From positions 62,001 through 126,000 of the forward strand of contig NZ_PKQP01000001.1 of NCBI RefSeq assembly GCF_002887735.1: a stretch of DNA of 64,000 nt, given 5' to 3'. Source of the DNA: Stenotrophomonas bentonitica. Its GTDB lineage: Bacteria; Pseudomonadota; Gammaproteobacteria; Xanthomonadales; Xanthomonadaceae. This document shows, piece by piece, positions 50,190-63,493 of the stretch (positions are counted from its first letter, which is position 1; the number at the start of each line of letters is the position of its first letter). A program made the position numbers and the translations under genes. Below the pieces are notes generated by a model. It saw only the letters and a program-made list of their open reading frames with translations. It was not told where the DNA came from and did no database searches.

Positions 50190-51338
50190 TCAGCGCAATC
50201 CCGTCTCGTTGCGCGCAATCACCAACCGCTGGATCTCCGAGGTGCCCTCATAGATCTCGGTGATCTTGGCATCACGGAAGTAACGCTCCAGCGGCATTTC
50301 CTTGGAGTAGCCCATGCCGCCGTGGATCTGCACCGCCTGGTGGGTGATCCACATGGCCGCTTCGGAGGCGGTCAGCTTGGCGATCGCCGCTTCATTGCTG
50401 AAACGCTTGCCCTGGCCCTTCACCCATGCCGCACGCAGCGTCAGCAGCAGGGCTGCGTCCAGCTTGCATTTCATGTCGGCAATCTTGGCCTGGGTCATCT
50501 GGAAGGTGCCGATCGCCGCGCCGAAGGCCTTGCGGTCCTTCACGTATTCGATCGTCGCTTCATACGCGGCACGCGCGATGCCGATCGCCTGCGAGGCGAT
50601 GCCGATACGGCCGGCGTCGAGCACGCCCATGGCGATCTTGAAGCCCTCGCCTTCCTTGCCGACGACATCCTCGGCGGCCGCCACGTAATCCTGGAACTCG
50701 ATTTCGCAGGTGGCCGAGGCACGGATGCCCAGCTTCGGCTCGGTCTTGCCGCGGTGGAAGCCGGCCTTGTCGGTGTCGATCATGAACGCGGTGATGCCAC
50801 GCGCGCCCTGGTCCGGATCGGTCATCGCAAACAGCACGATGTACTTGGCGACCGGGCCGGAGGTGATCCAGCTTTTCTTGCCGTTGATCACGTAAGTGCC
50901 GTCGGCCTGCTTGACCGCCCGGCAGCGCATCGCCGTCGCATCCGACCCGGACTGCGGCTCGGTCAGCGCGAACGCGCCGATGGCCTCGCCCTCGGCGATG
51001 GCGCGCACGTACTTCTGCTTCTGCGCTTCACTGCCATGGGTCAGGATGCCGTTGCAGAACAGCGAATTGTTGACCGACATGATCGTCGAATGCGCAGCGT
51101 CTCCGGCGGCGACCTCCACCATCGCCAGGACGTAGGCGATCGGGTCCATGCCCGCACCGCCGTATTCTTCAGGCACTTCGATGCCCATCAGACCGTTCTC
51201 GCCCAGCAGGCGGATGTTCTCCAGCGGGAACTCGCCGGTACGATCGTGGTGTTCGGCGCTGGGCGCGATTTTTTCCTGCGCGATACGGCGCGCAACGTCC
51301 TGCAGCATCAACTGCTCTTCGGTAAAGCTGAAATCCAC
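50190..51338 (-). CDS. Acyl-CoA dehydrogenase
   Basis: 382 residues from a GTG at 51338, chosen for the GGGAGG site seven bases upstream and the normal family start MDFSFTEEQ. An FAD enzyme that oxidises acyl-CoA to 2-enoyl-CoA. The flavin-binding stretch FALTEPQSGSDA and the catalytic Glu in IYEGTSEIQ (about residue 365) mark it as a short- or branched-chain type (butyryl- or isobutyryl-CoA-like). The precise substrate cannot be assigned. TACAAT (complement of 51396-51401) is a possible -10. Confidence 0.92.
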   Translation of the reverse strand: MDFSFTEEQLMLQDVARRIAQEKIAPSAEHHDRTGEFPLENIRLLGENGLMGIEVPEEYGGAGMDPIAYVLAMVEVAAGDAAHSTIMSVNNSLFCNGILTHGSEAQKQKYVRAIAEGEAIGAFALTEPQSGSDATAMRCRAVKQADGTYVINGKKSWITSGPVAKYIVLFAMTDPDQGARGITAFMIDTDKAGFHRGKTEPKLGIRASATCEIEFQDYVAAAEDVVGKEGEGFKIAMGVLDAGRIGIASQAIGIARAAYEATIEYVKDRKAFGAAIGTFQMTQAKIADMKCKLDAALLLTLRAAWVKGQGKRFSNEAAIAKLTASEAAMWITHQAVQIHGGMGYSKEMPLERYFRDAKITEIYEGTSEIQRLVIARNETGLR

Positions 51339-51454
51339 AACACCCTCCCGGGTACAGAGTGAAAGGGGCCGCAGTGCGCGCGGCCCGGTCGGTCGATTGT
51401 ACCGGGGGGCGGGGAGAGGACGCCTGACTTGACCGCACCGCCGCCAAAGGACGA

Positions 51455-51486
51455 AAATATCTCTATATCGCGATAGGTAGATATTT
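51455..51486. promoter_or_regulatory. 32-bp palindromic operator touching the sahR start codon
   Basis: The arms AAATATCT and AGATATTT surround a core TATCGCGATA; 13 of 16 base pairs are complementary, and only the three positions between arm and core fail. It ends at the base before the ATG at 51487. The setting (ArsR-methyltransferase regulator followed by metH) points to a SahR operator. A possible -35 TTGACC lies at 51429-51434. Confidence 0.75.
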
Positions 51487-52416
51487 ATGGATCTCGAGGA
51501 CTGGTCCGTCCGGCTGAAAGTGTTCGCCGACGCCACCCGGGTGCGCCTGCTGGCGCTGCTGGAACAGGAAGAACTCACCGTGGCCGAGCTGTCGGCCATC
51601 ACCACGCTGGCCCAGCCGCGGGTGTCCACCCATCTGGCCCGGCTCAAGGAAGCCGGCCTGGTCCGCGACCGTCGCTCGGGCGTCTCGGCGTATTACCGCT
51701 TCGATGACGCCGCGCTGGATCCGGCGCAGCGCGCATTGTGGCATGCCCTGAGCACCGGCAGCGACGATCCGCTGCTGCGCCAGGATGCTGAACGCGTCGC
51801 CGCGGTGATGGCCAGCCGCGCCGCCGACCAGAACTGGGCCGACAGCGTCGCCGGCGACATGGAACGCCATTACTCCCCCGGCCGCACGTGGGAGGCGCTG
51901 GCGCGCACCGCGCTGCCGCTGCTGGAAACCGGTGACGTGCTTGATATCGCCTCCGGTGACGGCGTATTGGCCGAACTGGTCGCCCCGCATGCCAAGCGCT
52001 ATGTCTGCATCGATACCAGCGCGCGCGTGGTCGCCGCCGCCAGCGAGCGCCTGCGCCGGCTGGCCAACGTGGAAGTGCGCGAAGGCGACATGCACGCCCT
52101 GCCCTTCCCCGACCAGAGCTTCGATCTGGTGGTGCTGATGCACGCACTGACCTACGCGGCGAAGCCGGCCCAGGCCGTCGCCGAGGGCGCGCGCGTGCTG
52201 CGCCCGGGCGGTCGCCTGCTGCTGTGCAGCCTGGCCCGTCACGAACACCGTGCGGCCGTGGACGCGTATGGCCACGTCAACCTTGGTTTCAGCGACAAGG
52301 AACTGCGCAGGTTCGTGGAGAAGGCCGGCCTGGTCGTCTCCAGCCTGGAAACCGTGACCCGCGAGAAGCGCCCGCCGCATTTCGAAGTCATTTCGCTGAT
52401 TGCCAGCAAGTCCTGA
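51487..52416 (+). CDS. sahR: SahR-type regulator: ArsR DNA-binding domain fused to methyltransferase-like domain
   Basis: 309 residues. Residues about 5-75 are an ArsR winged helix (recognition helix AQPRVSTHLARLKEAG). About 125-309 form a class I methyltransferase fold with motif I VLDIASGDG (151-159), CIDTSARVV and DLVVLMHALTYA. No metal-binding Cys is in the ArsR part. SahR proteins of this build sense S-adenosylhomocysteine with the methylase-like domain and repress SAM-cycle genes. The two metH genes follow directly (nine bases), and a palindrome abuts its own start, so autoregulation and control of metH are expected. Confidence 0.85.
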   Translation: MDLEDWSVRLKVFADATRVRLLALLEQEELTVAELSAITTLAQPRVSTHLARLKEAGLVRDRRSGVSAYYRFDDAALDPAQRALWHALSTGSDDPLLRQDAERVAAVMASRAADQNWADSVAGDMERHYSPGRTWEALARTALPLLETGDVLDIASGDGVLAELVAPHAKRYVCIDTSARVVAAASERLRRLANVEVREGDMHALPFPDQSFDLVVLMHALTYAAKPAQAVAEGARVLRPGGRLLLCSLARHEHRAAVDAYGHVNLGFSDKELRRFVEKAGLVVSSLETVTREKRPPHFEVISLIASKS

Positions 52417-52425
52417 GGTCTGCCC

Positions 52426-53532
52426 ATGCCATCCCTGCCCTGGCTCCATCCCGACCGCGTGCATGCGCTGGAAGCGGCGCTGGCCCAGCGCATCCTGATC
52501 ATCGATGGCGCCATGGGCACGATGATCCAGCGGCATGGCCTGGAAGAGGACGATTACCGCGGCGAGCGTTTCGCCGGCGGTTACGACCACCAGCACGGGC
52601 CCGGCTGCGACCATGCCGCGCCCGGCGACGCGCCGCAGGGGCATGACCTCAAGGGCAACAACGACCTGCTGCTGTTGACCCGCCCGGAGGTGATCGGCGG
52701 CATCCATACCGCGTACCTGGAAGCCGGCGCCGATCTGGTCGAGACCAATACGTTCAACGCGACCTCGGTCAGCCAGGCCGACTATCACCTTGAACACCTG
52801 GTCTACGAGCTCAACAAAGCCGGTGCCGCAGTAGCGCGCGCCTGCTGCGATGCGGTCGCGGCGACCACGCCGGGCAAGCCGCGCTTCGTGATCGGGGTGC
52901 TCGGCCCCACCAGCCGCACCGCGTCGATCAGCCCGGACGTGAACGATCCGGGTTTCCGCAATACCAGCTTCGATGCGCTGCGCGAGACTTACCGCGAGGC
53001 CATCGATGGGCTGATCGACGGCGGTGCCGACACCCTGATGGTGGAAACCATCTTCGATACGCTCAACGCCAAGGCCGCGCTGTTCGCCATCGAAGAAGTG
53101 TTCGACGCCCGCGGTGGTCGGCTGCCGGTGATGATCTCCGGCACCATCACCGATGCGTCCGGGCGCACGTTGTCCGGGCAGACGGCAGAGGCGTTCTACG
53201 CCTCGGTCGCGCACGGCCGGCCGCTGTCGATCGGGCTGAACTGCGCGCTCGGTGCCAGCGACATGCGGCCCCACGTGGAAACCCTGTCCACCGTGGCCGA
53301 GTGCCTGGTCAGTGCACACCCGAATGCGGGCCTGCCCAATGCCTTCGGCGAGTACGACGAAACCCCGGAAGAAATGGCGACCACGCTGCGCGAATTCGCC
53401 AGCGCCGGCCTGCTCAACCTGGTGGGCGGCTGCTGCGGCACTACCCCGGCGCACATCCGTGCCATCGCCGAGGCGGTAGCCGATCTGCCGCCGCGCCGCC
53501 TGCCCGCACCACCGCTGGAAGACGCGGCATGA
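52426..53532 (+). CDS. metH: Methionine synthase, homocysteine-binding part
   Basis: 368 residues covering the first domain of cobalamin-dependent MetH. Zinc Cys ligands are in GLNCALG and GGCCGT, and GAMGTMIQ starts the barrel. Compared with E. coli there is an insertion of about 24 residues at 51-74, rich in His and Gly with one Cys ([18 protein letters not shown]), just before LKGNNDLL. The protein stops in the linker that joins the domains in E. coli MetH. The C-terminal part follows as a separate gene in the same frame. Confidence 0.95.
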   Translation: MPSLPWLHPDRVHALEAALAQRILIIDGAMGTMIQRHGLEEDDYRGERFAGGYDHQHGPGCDHAAPGDAPQGHDLKGNNDLLLLTRPEVIGGIHTAYLEAGADLVETNTFNATSVSQADYHLEHLVYELNKAGAAVARACCDAVAATTPGKPRFVIGVLGPTSRTASISPDVNDPGFRNTSFDALRETYREAIDGLIDGGADTLMVETIFDTLNAKAALFAIEEVFDARGGRLPVMISGTITDASGRTLSGQTAEAFYASVAHGRPLSIGLNCALGASDMRPHVETLSTVAECLVSAHPNAGLPNAFGEYDETPEEMATTLREFASAGLLNLVGGCCGTTPAHIRAIAEAVADLPPRRLPAPPLEDAA

Positions 53533-53595
53533 CCGCACCTGCTCCCCGTTCCCGTTGTCGTTGACCTTCCTCCGCCAGCCCGTGCCAGCCTGCCC

Positions 53596-56280
<2,685 letters not shown>

Positions 56281-56286
56281 CCGCGT

Positions 56287-56361
56287 CACCCGACCCACGG
56301 TCGGGTGCTACCGGCATAATGCACGGGTAGGCACCCACTGTTGGCGGGTGCGCGCCCTCCG
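56287..56361. repeat. SMAG pair in head-to-head orientation
   Basis: A minus-oriented monomer (56287-56311: 9-bp stem CACCCGACC/GGTCGGGTG, then CTAC) is followed after 25 bases by a plus-oriented one (56337-56361: GTAG, imperfect stem, loop GTT). The spacer contains CATAAT, a -10-like box 50 bases before the MFS gene start. Confidence 0.85.
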
Positions 56362-56370
56362 AGACCCTGC

Positions 56371-57576
56371 ATGACCGCCCTCCCCCGCGACGCCGTCCCG
56401 GCCGTCCGCCTCTCGTCGTTCTACCTGTTCTACTACGCCGCCCTCGGCGCGTTCACGCCCTACTGGTCGCTGTTCCTGACCTCGCGCGGCATGAGCGTCA
56501 CCGCGATCAGCGTGATGATGGGGCTGTGGTATGCCACCCGTATCGTCGCGCCGACCACGTGGACCTCCATTGCCGCCGCCTCGCCGCGCCCGATCTTCTG
56601 GCTGCGGCTGGGCTGTGTGCTCACGCTGCTGACGTTCTGCGCCTTCCTGCTGCCGTTGCCGCAGCCCTGGCTGTACCCGGCGATGATCGCGTTCTGCTTC
56701 TTCTACAACGCAGTGATGCCGCAGTTCGAATCGATCACGCTGACCCACCTGGGCAGCGACAGCCACCGCTACGGACTGATCCGGGTGTGGGGCTCGCTGG
56801 GTTTCATCGTGGTGGTGATGCTGTTTGGCTGGATCATCGAAGGTGACGGCGGCGCCGGCAATGCACACCTGCTGCCGTGGCTGATGCTGCCGCTGTTCGG
56901 CCTGCTTACGGCCTCGGGCTTCGCCAACCGCTATGCGCGCAACCTGCAGCGCAGCGACGGCGATGCCACTGGTTTCTGGCAGATCGTGCGCAAGCCGCAG
57001 GTACTGGCGTTCTTCCTGGCCGCCTTCATGGAGCAGCTGTCGTTCGGCCCGTACTACACGTTCTTCTCGGTCTACATGGACCACCACGGCTACGCGACGT
57101 CCACGCTGGGCGTGTTGTGGACGGTCGGGGTGGTGTTTGAAGTCGGCGTGTTCTTCACCATCGGCCGCTTCTTCCGCCGCTATGACGCCAGCTGGATGCT
57201 GCTGATCGCCCTGCTCAGCTCCACCGTGCGCTGGGCGATCACCGCACTGTTCCCGCAGAACCTGCCGGTGATGCTGGTCGCCCAGACCGCGCATGCACTG
57301 GGCTTTGCGGCCTTCTTCGCCGCTGCGATGCAGATGCTGGCCACCTACTTCCCCGGCCGCCTCAATGGGCACGGCCAGGGCGTGTTGTACGGCTTCTCCT
57401 CGGGTGTGGGCGGTGTGCTCGGTGCGTTGATCGCGGGCCAGCTGTGGCCGATCGATCAGGGCCGCACCGCATTTCTGGCGGCCAGCGGATTCGCGCTGGC
57501 CGGCGCCCTGCTGTGCTTCTTCGCGATCAGCCTGCCGCTGTTGCGGGCCGCCCGCCGGAAGCCCGGGGCCGTGTAG
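56371..57576 (+). CDS. MFS transporter (MFS_1-like, HcaT/LacY-like group)
   Basis: 401 residues with 12 hydrophobic segments. Start at ATG 56371; an earlier in-frame start would lie inside the repeat. Features such as FYLFYYAALGAFTPYWSLFL at the first helix and RVWGSLGF in the fifth helix are typical of the phenylpropionate permease/NupG-like group. The substrate is unknown, perhaps an aromatic acid, sugar or nucleoside. It ends in TAG, which is the head of a SMAG element. Confidence 0.88.
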   Translation: MTALPRDAVPAVRLSSFYLFYYAALGAFTPYWSLFLTSRGMSVTAISVMMGLWYATRIVAPTTWTSIAAASPRPIFWLRLGCVLTLLTFCAFLLPLPQPWLYPAMIAFCFFYNAVMPQFESITLTHLGSDSHRYGLIRVWGSLGFIVVVMLFGWIIEGDGGAGNAHLLPWLMLPLFGLLTASGFANRYARNLQRSDGDATGFWQIVRKPQVLAFFLAAFMEQLSFGPYYTFFSVYMDHHGYATSTLGVLWTVGVVFEVGVFFTIGRFFRRYDASWMLLIALLSSTVRWAITALFPQNLPVMLVAQTAHALGFAAFFAAAMQMLATYFPGRLNGHGQGVLYGFSSGVGGVLGALIAGQLWPIDQGRTAFLAASGFALAGALLCFFAISLPLLRAARRKPGAV

Positions 57577-57594
57577 CGCCACGCCGTGCGTGGC
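57573..57594 (+). repeat. SMAG element at the end of the MFS gene
   Basis: GTAG (57573-57576, containing the MFS stop codon), then a perfect 7-bp stem GCCACGC/GCGTGGC with loop CGT. It lies 55 bases before the amidohydrolase start. Confidence 0.8.
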
Positions 57595-57648
57595 CCTGCC
57601 GTCACGTTGGTGCCGGTACGCTCGGGATTCCCCAACCCCGGAGTCCCC

Positions 57649-59019
57649 ATGCGACGTTCCCTTCGCCTGCCGACCCTGTTCACCGCCCTCGTGGCGGCCT
57701 GTGCCACCGCGAACGCAGCCCCCCCGATCATTCTCGACAACGCCCGCGTGTTCGATGGCGAACGCGACCTGGGCATCACCACGCTGACCCTGCGCGATGA
57801 GCGCATCGCGCACATCGGCCCACCACCGCCCGCACTGGCCAAGGGTGCCAAGCGCATCGACTACCAGGGCAAGGTGATCCTGCCCGGCCTGGTCAGCAAC
57901 CACATCCACGTCGGCAATACCGACGGCCTGGAGCATGGCGACCGCTTCTACACCCGCGATCACGTGCTCCGCGACCTGCAGCAGTTCCAGCGCTACGGCA
58001 TCACCACGGTGACCGCGCTGGGCATGAACGGCGCTGCGTTCACCACGATCCGCGCCGAAGTCCGTGACCAACCCACGCTCGGTGCGCAGCTATACGGCGC
58101 CGGTGGCGGCATCGGCGCGGCCGCAGGCGCCCCGCCGGCCAAAACGATGGGGCTCGAGCACGACCCCGTGGCACGCCCGACCACGCCCGACCAGGCCCGC
58201 GCCGCGGTCCGCGCGCAGCAGCAGGCCGGGGTGGACGTGATCAAGCTGTGGGTGGACGACCTCGGTGGCCGCTTCCCGATGATGGCGCCGCCGATCTACC
58301 GCGCGGCGATCGATGAGGCGCACCAGCACCAGCTCAAGGTGGCCGCCCACATCCACGACCAGGCGCCGGCAGCGGATCTGGTCGAGGCCGGCGTGGACAT
58401 CATCGCGCACGGCATCCGCGATACGCCGGTCGCCCCGGCGCTGGTCAGCGCGATGCGCGACAAGGGCGTGTGGTACATCCCGACGGTCAACATCGACGAG
58501 GCGAATTATCTGTACGCAGAGAACCCGCAGTGGCTGCAGCAGCCGTTCGTGGCCAACGCCCTGCCGGCAGCCGTGCGTGAGCGCTGGCAGCAACCACAGT
58601 GGCAGAAGGCGCAGCTGGCGGGCGATGGCATCCCCAAGGCACGCGCAGCGGTGGCCATGAACCTGCGTAACCTGAGAACGCTGCACGAGGCCGGCGTGAA
58701 CATCGGCTTCGGTACCGATGCCGGCGCGATGCCGCAGCGCGTGATCGGCGTCGCCGAGCATCGCGAGCTGGAGCTGATGACGCAGGCCGGTTTCACCCCG
58801 GCGCAGGCGTTGCAGGTAGCCACCGCCGACGCCGCACGCCTGCTTGGCCTGGACGATCGCGGTCGGATCGCGGTCGGTCGCCGTGCGGATCTGCTGGTTC
58901 TGGGGGCCAACCCGCTTCAGGACATCCGCAACAGCCGCCGGATCGATGCGGTCTGGCAGGCGGGCCAGCAGGTCGCCGGCCCGATCGAGGCCGAAGCAGG
59001 CACGGCTGCCCGCGACTGA
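57649..59019 (+). CDS. Exported amidohydrolase, imidazolonepropionase/prolidase-like
   Basis: 456 residues from the ATG at 57649 with GGAG upstream. A signal peptide (1-23, ending TANA) sends it to the periplasm. Metal-binding residues of the amidohydrolase superfamily are visible: HIH (in LVSNHIHVGN), a Lys in VIKLW that could be carboxylated, His in AAHIHDQ and AHGIRD, and Asp in FGTDAGA. Relatives hydrolyse Xaa-Pro dipeptides, imidazolones or lactams; the substrate is not predictable. The stop codon is inside a hairpin. Confidence 0.9.
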   Translation: MRRSLRLPTLFTALVAACATANAAPPIILDNARVFDGERDLGITTLTLRDERIAHIGPPPPALAKGAKRIDYQGKVILPGLVSNHIHVGNTDGLEHGDRFYTRDHVLRDLQQFQRYGITTVTALGMNGAAFTTIRAEVRDQPTLGAQLYGAGGGIGAAAGAPPAKTMGLEHDPVARPTTPDQARAAVRAQQQAGVDVIKLWVDDLGGRFPMMAPPIYRAAIDEAHQHQLKVAAHIHDQAPAADLVEAGVDIIAHGIRDTPVAPALVSAMRDKGVWYIPTVNIDEANYLYAENPQWLQQPFVANALPAAVRERWQQPQWQKAQLAGDGIPKARAAVAMNLRNLRTLHEAGVNIGFGTDAGAMPQRVIGVAEHRELELMTQAGFTPAQALQVATADAARLLGLDDRGRIAVGRRADLLVLGANPLQDIRNSRRIDAVWQAGQQVAGPIEAEAGTAARD

Positions 59020-59027
59020 TCGCGGGC
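59008..59027. repeat. Hairpin spanning the amidohydrolase stop codon
   Basis: Perfect 8-bp stem GCCCGCGA/TCGCGGGC with tetraloop CTGA, whose last three bases are the stop codon. It lies between convergent genes and has no T-run. Confidence 0.5.
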
Positions 59028-59035
59028 GATGGGAT

Positions 59036-61120
59036 TCAGGGGGCGGCGGCCGGCGCCGTCGCCTCCAGGCGCTTCAGCTGGGCCTGGAAATCAGGCAGCA
59101 GCAGACGATTGCCATAGCCGCTGAGATGATCGCCATCGAAGAACAGCGGCTTGCCCTCGCGGGTCGGCAGGCACTGCTCGCCGGGGCACAGCAGCGGCAT
59201 CGGATCCCAGATCGACGCCCCCGGCAGCGCATCCGCCACCTGCTGCAGGCCGGCCAGCACCGGCGCACGCAGCTGCTCGATCTCGCTGCGCGGCAAAGTC
59301 ATGCCATTGACGCAGATCGGGTTGTGCCGGTTGAACACATCCGAGCAGCGGTACGGCGGCGCGGGCAGTACCGGCTTGGGCGCTTCCAGCACGATGTACA
59401 CGCCGCGCTCGGCCAGCGGGGTGAGCTGAGCAATCCAGGACGCGACCTCGGCCCGGCGACCGGCATCGGCCGCCTCGCTCAGATGTTCGGCACGCACCTG
59501 CGCGATATCGAACACGGTGTACTGCTCGGACAGACGCGGCAGCCTCAGCCCGGCCAGCAACACCGCATCGCCCGGCTGCGCACGGGCCTGGATATCCTCC
59601 AGCACGTTGCGCACATACGCATCACACGCCGGATTGGGGCCCTGCCAGGCACGCAACCCGACCAGCGCGCAGCCACCGCTGCCGTACAGCCGGATCGTTG
59701 CGCCATCCAGCACGGCCAGGCGCTGCAACATCTCGTGGTAGGCCAGCGCATGCGAATCACCGGCCACGAACAGCTGGCGCGTGGAGGCGGCGCGTCCCGG
59801 GCACTGGCCGCGCTCGTAGAGGCGTGCCTGCCCGCCCTGCACCGGCACGTTGCTGACCCGCACGCGGCAGTCCGGGATTTCCTTCTTGAGCCCCTTGGCA
59901 TAGGGATACCAGTCCAGCGGAGCGCGGCTGACCACGCTGAGCGAGGTGTACTGCTGGGTCTTGACCAGTGCCGTCTGCAGCCCGGCGCCAAGCACCAGCA
60001 CGGCCACCCCGACCGCGACCCAGCGTGCATTGCTGATGCGCCAGCGTCCGCCATGCCGCAGGGGCTGTTCCACCCAGCGCCAGGACAGCCAGGACAGCAG
60101 CGCCACGCACAGCAGCGCGGCCGTGCCGGTGGCCACGGTCTCAAGGCCCACCGTCCAGCGGAACAGCACGAAGACCGGCCAGTGCCACAGGTACAGCGAA
60201 TAGGACAGGCGGCCGATCGTCACCATCGGCGTGGTCGCCAGCGCGCGGCCGATCCAGCCCCCTGGCGCGCGCTGCAGCAGACCAAGCAGGCCCAGCGTGC
60301 CCAGCACCGGCCAAAGCCCGTCGATCCAGGGCGAATGGCCCGGACGCGCGGACCACAGCCCATACCCCAGTGCGCCAACGCTGAGCAGCAACAGCGGCGA
60401 GCGCCAGCTGATGCCGCGCGGCGATGCCGTCAGCGGCGTGAACCGGCCGCTGAGCGACAACACCTGGAACAGCAGCACGCCAGCGCCCAGCTGCCAGAAC
60501 CGCGTGGTGGTCAGATAGAACGCATCGATCTCATGGCCGCCCTGGCGCGCACGGAACACCGCATACCCCAGCGATGCCGCGACCGCCACGCCGAACAGCC
60601 CCAGCGATACCCAGCGCCCGCGTGGGCCTTTGGCCCAGGCCAGGAACAACAGCGGGAACAGCAGGTAGAACTGCTCTTCCACGCCCAACGACCAGGTGTG
60701 CGTGTACGGGTTGAATTCGGTGCGCGGTGAGAAGTAATCGTTGCCGGTACTGGCCAGCACCCAGTTGCTCAGCCCGACGAAGGCCATGCGCCCGGTCTTG
60801 TCGCTGGTTTCGCTGAGCCACGATTCGGGAATCAGCAGCGCACTGAGCATCGCGGTGAACAGCAGGCAGACCACCAGCGCCGGGGCGATGCGGCGCATGC
60901 GGCGCGCATAGAAACGGGCCAGCCCGGCCCAGCCGCCCACCGCCGGCAGGCGATCCACCGAGGCACTGACCACGAAGCCGGAGATGACGAAAAACACGTC
61001 CACGCCGGTGAAGCCGCCGGGCAACCAGCTGGCCTTGAGGTGGTAGAGGATGACCGCCAGCACTGCGATCGCACGCAGGCCATCGATGTGCGGGAAATAC
61101 CCGGGACTGCGTTCCTGCAT
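59036..61120 (-). CDS. Membrane acyltransferase with C-terminal SGNH domain (OafA/YrhL family)
   Basis: 694 residues from the ATG at 61120 (AGGAG upstream). An acyltransferase-3 domain with about 10 membrane helices fills residues 8-370: FPHIDGLRAIAVLAVILYH carries the conserved His and Arg, and GVDVFFVISGF and SLGVEEQFYLLFP follow. A periplasmic SGNH domain (about 430-690) has AGDSHALAYHE (catalytic Ser) and DGDHLSGYG (Asp and His). Such proteins O-acetylate surface sugars, for example O-antigen or exopolysaccharide. The acceptor is unknown. Confidence 0.9.
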   Translation of the reverse strand: MQERSPGYFPHIDGLRAIAVLAVILYHLKASWLPGGFTGVDVFFVISGFVVSASVDRLPAVGGWAGLARFYARRMRRIAPALVVCLLFTAMLSALLIPESWLSETSDKTGRMAFVGLSNWVLASTGNDYFSPRTEFNPYTHTWSLGVEEQFYLLFPLLFLAWAKGPRGRWVSLGLFGVAVAASLGYAVFRARQGGHEIDAFYLTTTRFWQLGAGVLLFQVLSLSGRFTPLTASPRGISWRSPLLLLSVGALGYGLWSARPGHSPWIDGLWPVLGTLGLLGLLQRAPGGWIGRALATTPMVTIGRLSYSLYLWHWPVFVLFRWTVGLETVATGTAALLCVALLSWLSWRWVEQPLRHGGRWRISNARWVAVGVAVLVLGAGLQTALVKTQQYTSLSVVSRAPLDWYPYAKGLKKEIPDCRVRVSNVPVQGGQARLYERGQCPGRAASTRQLFVAGDSHALAYHEMLQRLAVLDGATIRLYGSGGCALVGLRAWQGPNPACDAYVRNVLEDIQARAQPGDAVLLAGLRLPRLSEQYTVFDIAQVRAEHLSEAADAGRRAEVASWIAQLTPLAERGVYIVLEAPKPVLPAPPYRCSDVFNRHNPICVNGMTLPRSEIEQLRAPVLAGLQQVADALPGASIWDPMPLLCPGEQCLPTREGKPLFFDGDHLSGYGNRLLLPDFQAQLKRLEATAPAAAP

Positions 61121-61187
61121 GGCCCTGCTCCTGACATGCAACGGGCGCCTGCCGGCGCCCAGTGCATTCAACAATGGTGGCGTCGGC

Positions 61188-61880
61188 TTACCAGACCAGG
61201 TCGTCCGGCACCTGGTACTGCGGATCGGCGTACGGATCTTCGCCAGCCGGTGCATCCGGATCGACCTTCAGCGCCACCGACGGTGCGAACACCGCTTCGG
61301 CCTCGGCCAGCACGGCGGCAGTGACCAGCACGTACCGGCCGTTCTGCTGCAGCACACCGAGCTCACCGGCATTGAGCGCCTTGAGCTGATCGGCGGTGAC
61401 GTAGATACGCTTGATCTTGCCCCCGTACGGGAAGTGGCGCGCGATGTCGGCTGCTTCGGCGTTGAGGGACTTGCCTTCCAGCAGGACCTCCAGCTTGGCC
61501 TTGGCCTCGCGGCGGATACGCGCCTCTTCCTGCTTCAGGCGCTCGGCCTCGATGCGGTCGTCCTTTTCCTTCTGCGCACGGATCGCATACGCCTTGGCGA
61601 GATCGATATCCTCGCGCGAGCGCGGCTTGCCAGGCGCGCCCTGCGGCGGGCGGGCGCCGGCAGGACGGCCCTTGCCCGGTGGACGGCGATCACCGTCACG
61701 CGCGGGCCGCTGGCCCTCGCCGGGCTTGCCGGCCGGGCGTGCGCCCTGCGGCTTGCCGGCCGGTCGGCCATCGCGGCGCGCATCGGGCCGACGGTCCGGC
61801 TTGCGGTCGTTGGTTCGTTCGGGTTTGGGCGCGGCTTTGAAGCCAAGGCCCAGCAGCTGGTCGCGGAGAGTATCGCTCAT
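61188..61880 (-). CDS. DUF2058 family protein (YaiL-like)
   Basis: 230 residues. The N-terminus MSDTLRDQLLGLGF and the C-terminal half (about 130-230, HFPYGGKIKRIYVTADQ) match DUF2058. Between them lies a long disordered stretch (about 15-90) rich in Arg, Pro, Gly and Lys, then a charged coiled coil. A nucleic-acid-associated role is often annotated but unproven. It lies in a same-strand row with slyX and UDP-glucose dehydrogenase. Confidence 0.88.
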   Translation of the reverse strand: MSDTLRDQLLGLGFKAAPKPERTNDRKPDRRPDARRDGRPAGKPQGARPAGKPGEGQRPARDGDRRPPGKGRPAGARPPQGAPGKPRSREDIDLAKAYAIRAQKEKDDRIEAERLKQEEARIRREAKAKLEVLLEGKSLNAEAADIARHFPYGGKIKRIYVTADQLKALNAGELGVLQQNGRYVLVTAAVLAEAEAVFAPSVALKVDPDAPAGEDPYADPQYQVPDDLVW

Positions 61881-61889
61881 GACGTCAGA

Positions 61890-62121
61890 TCAGTAATGCG
61901 GAGGCGGCGGCTCTTCGGCCGAATCGGAATACAGCGCGGTGCGGACCTTGCCGAGGTCTTCAAGCAGGATGCGGGTCAGGTCGGCATTGCGATTGCCTTC
62001 CATGCGCGCATCGGCCAGGGCCTCGCTCAGTTCGGCCAGCGCCTGCTCCTGGAAGGAGACGCGCATTTCCAGCTCGATCAGGCGTGCTTCCAGTGCCTGT
62101 TCGCGCTCGGAGGGTGTGGAC

Positions 62122-62129
<8 letters not shown>
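61890..62129 (-). CDS. slyX: SlyX family protein
   Basis: 79 residues, normal for SlyX: a single charged coiled coil (about 9-55, [17 protein letters not shown]) and a tail ending EEPPPPHY, where the proline run and Tyr are the family signature. Function unknown. It overlaps the end of the UDP-glucose dehydrogenase gene by eight bases and ends nine bases before the DUF2058 gene. Confidence 0.93.
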
Positions 62130-63471
<1,342 letters not shown>

Positions 63472-63493
63472 GGGCGGTGGGGCTCCAGATCCG

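Noticed and set aside
51396-51434. Classical -35/-10 promoter for sahR
   Set aside because: TTGACC at 51429-51434 has no -10 box at 16-18 bases; the candidate hexamers lie inside the palindrome at wrong distances. I mention the -35 only as possible.
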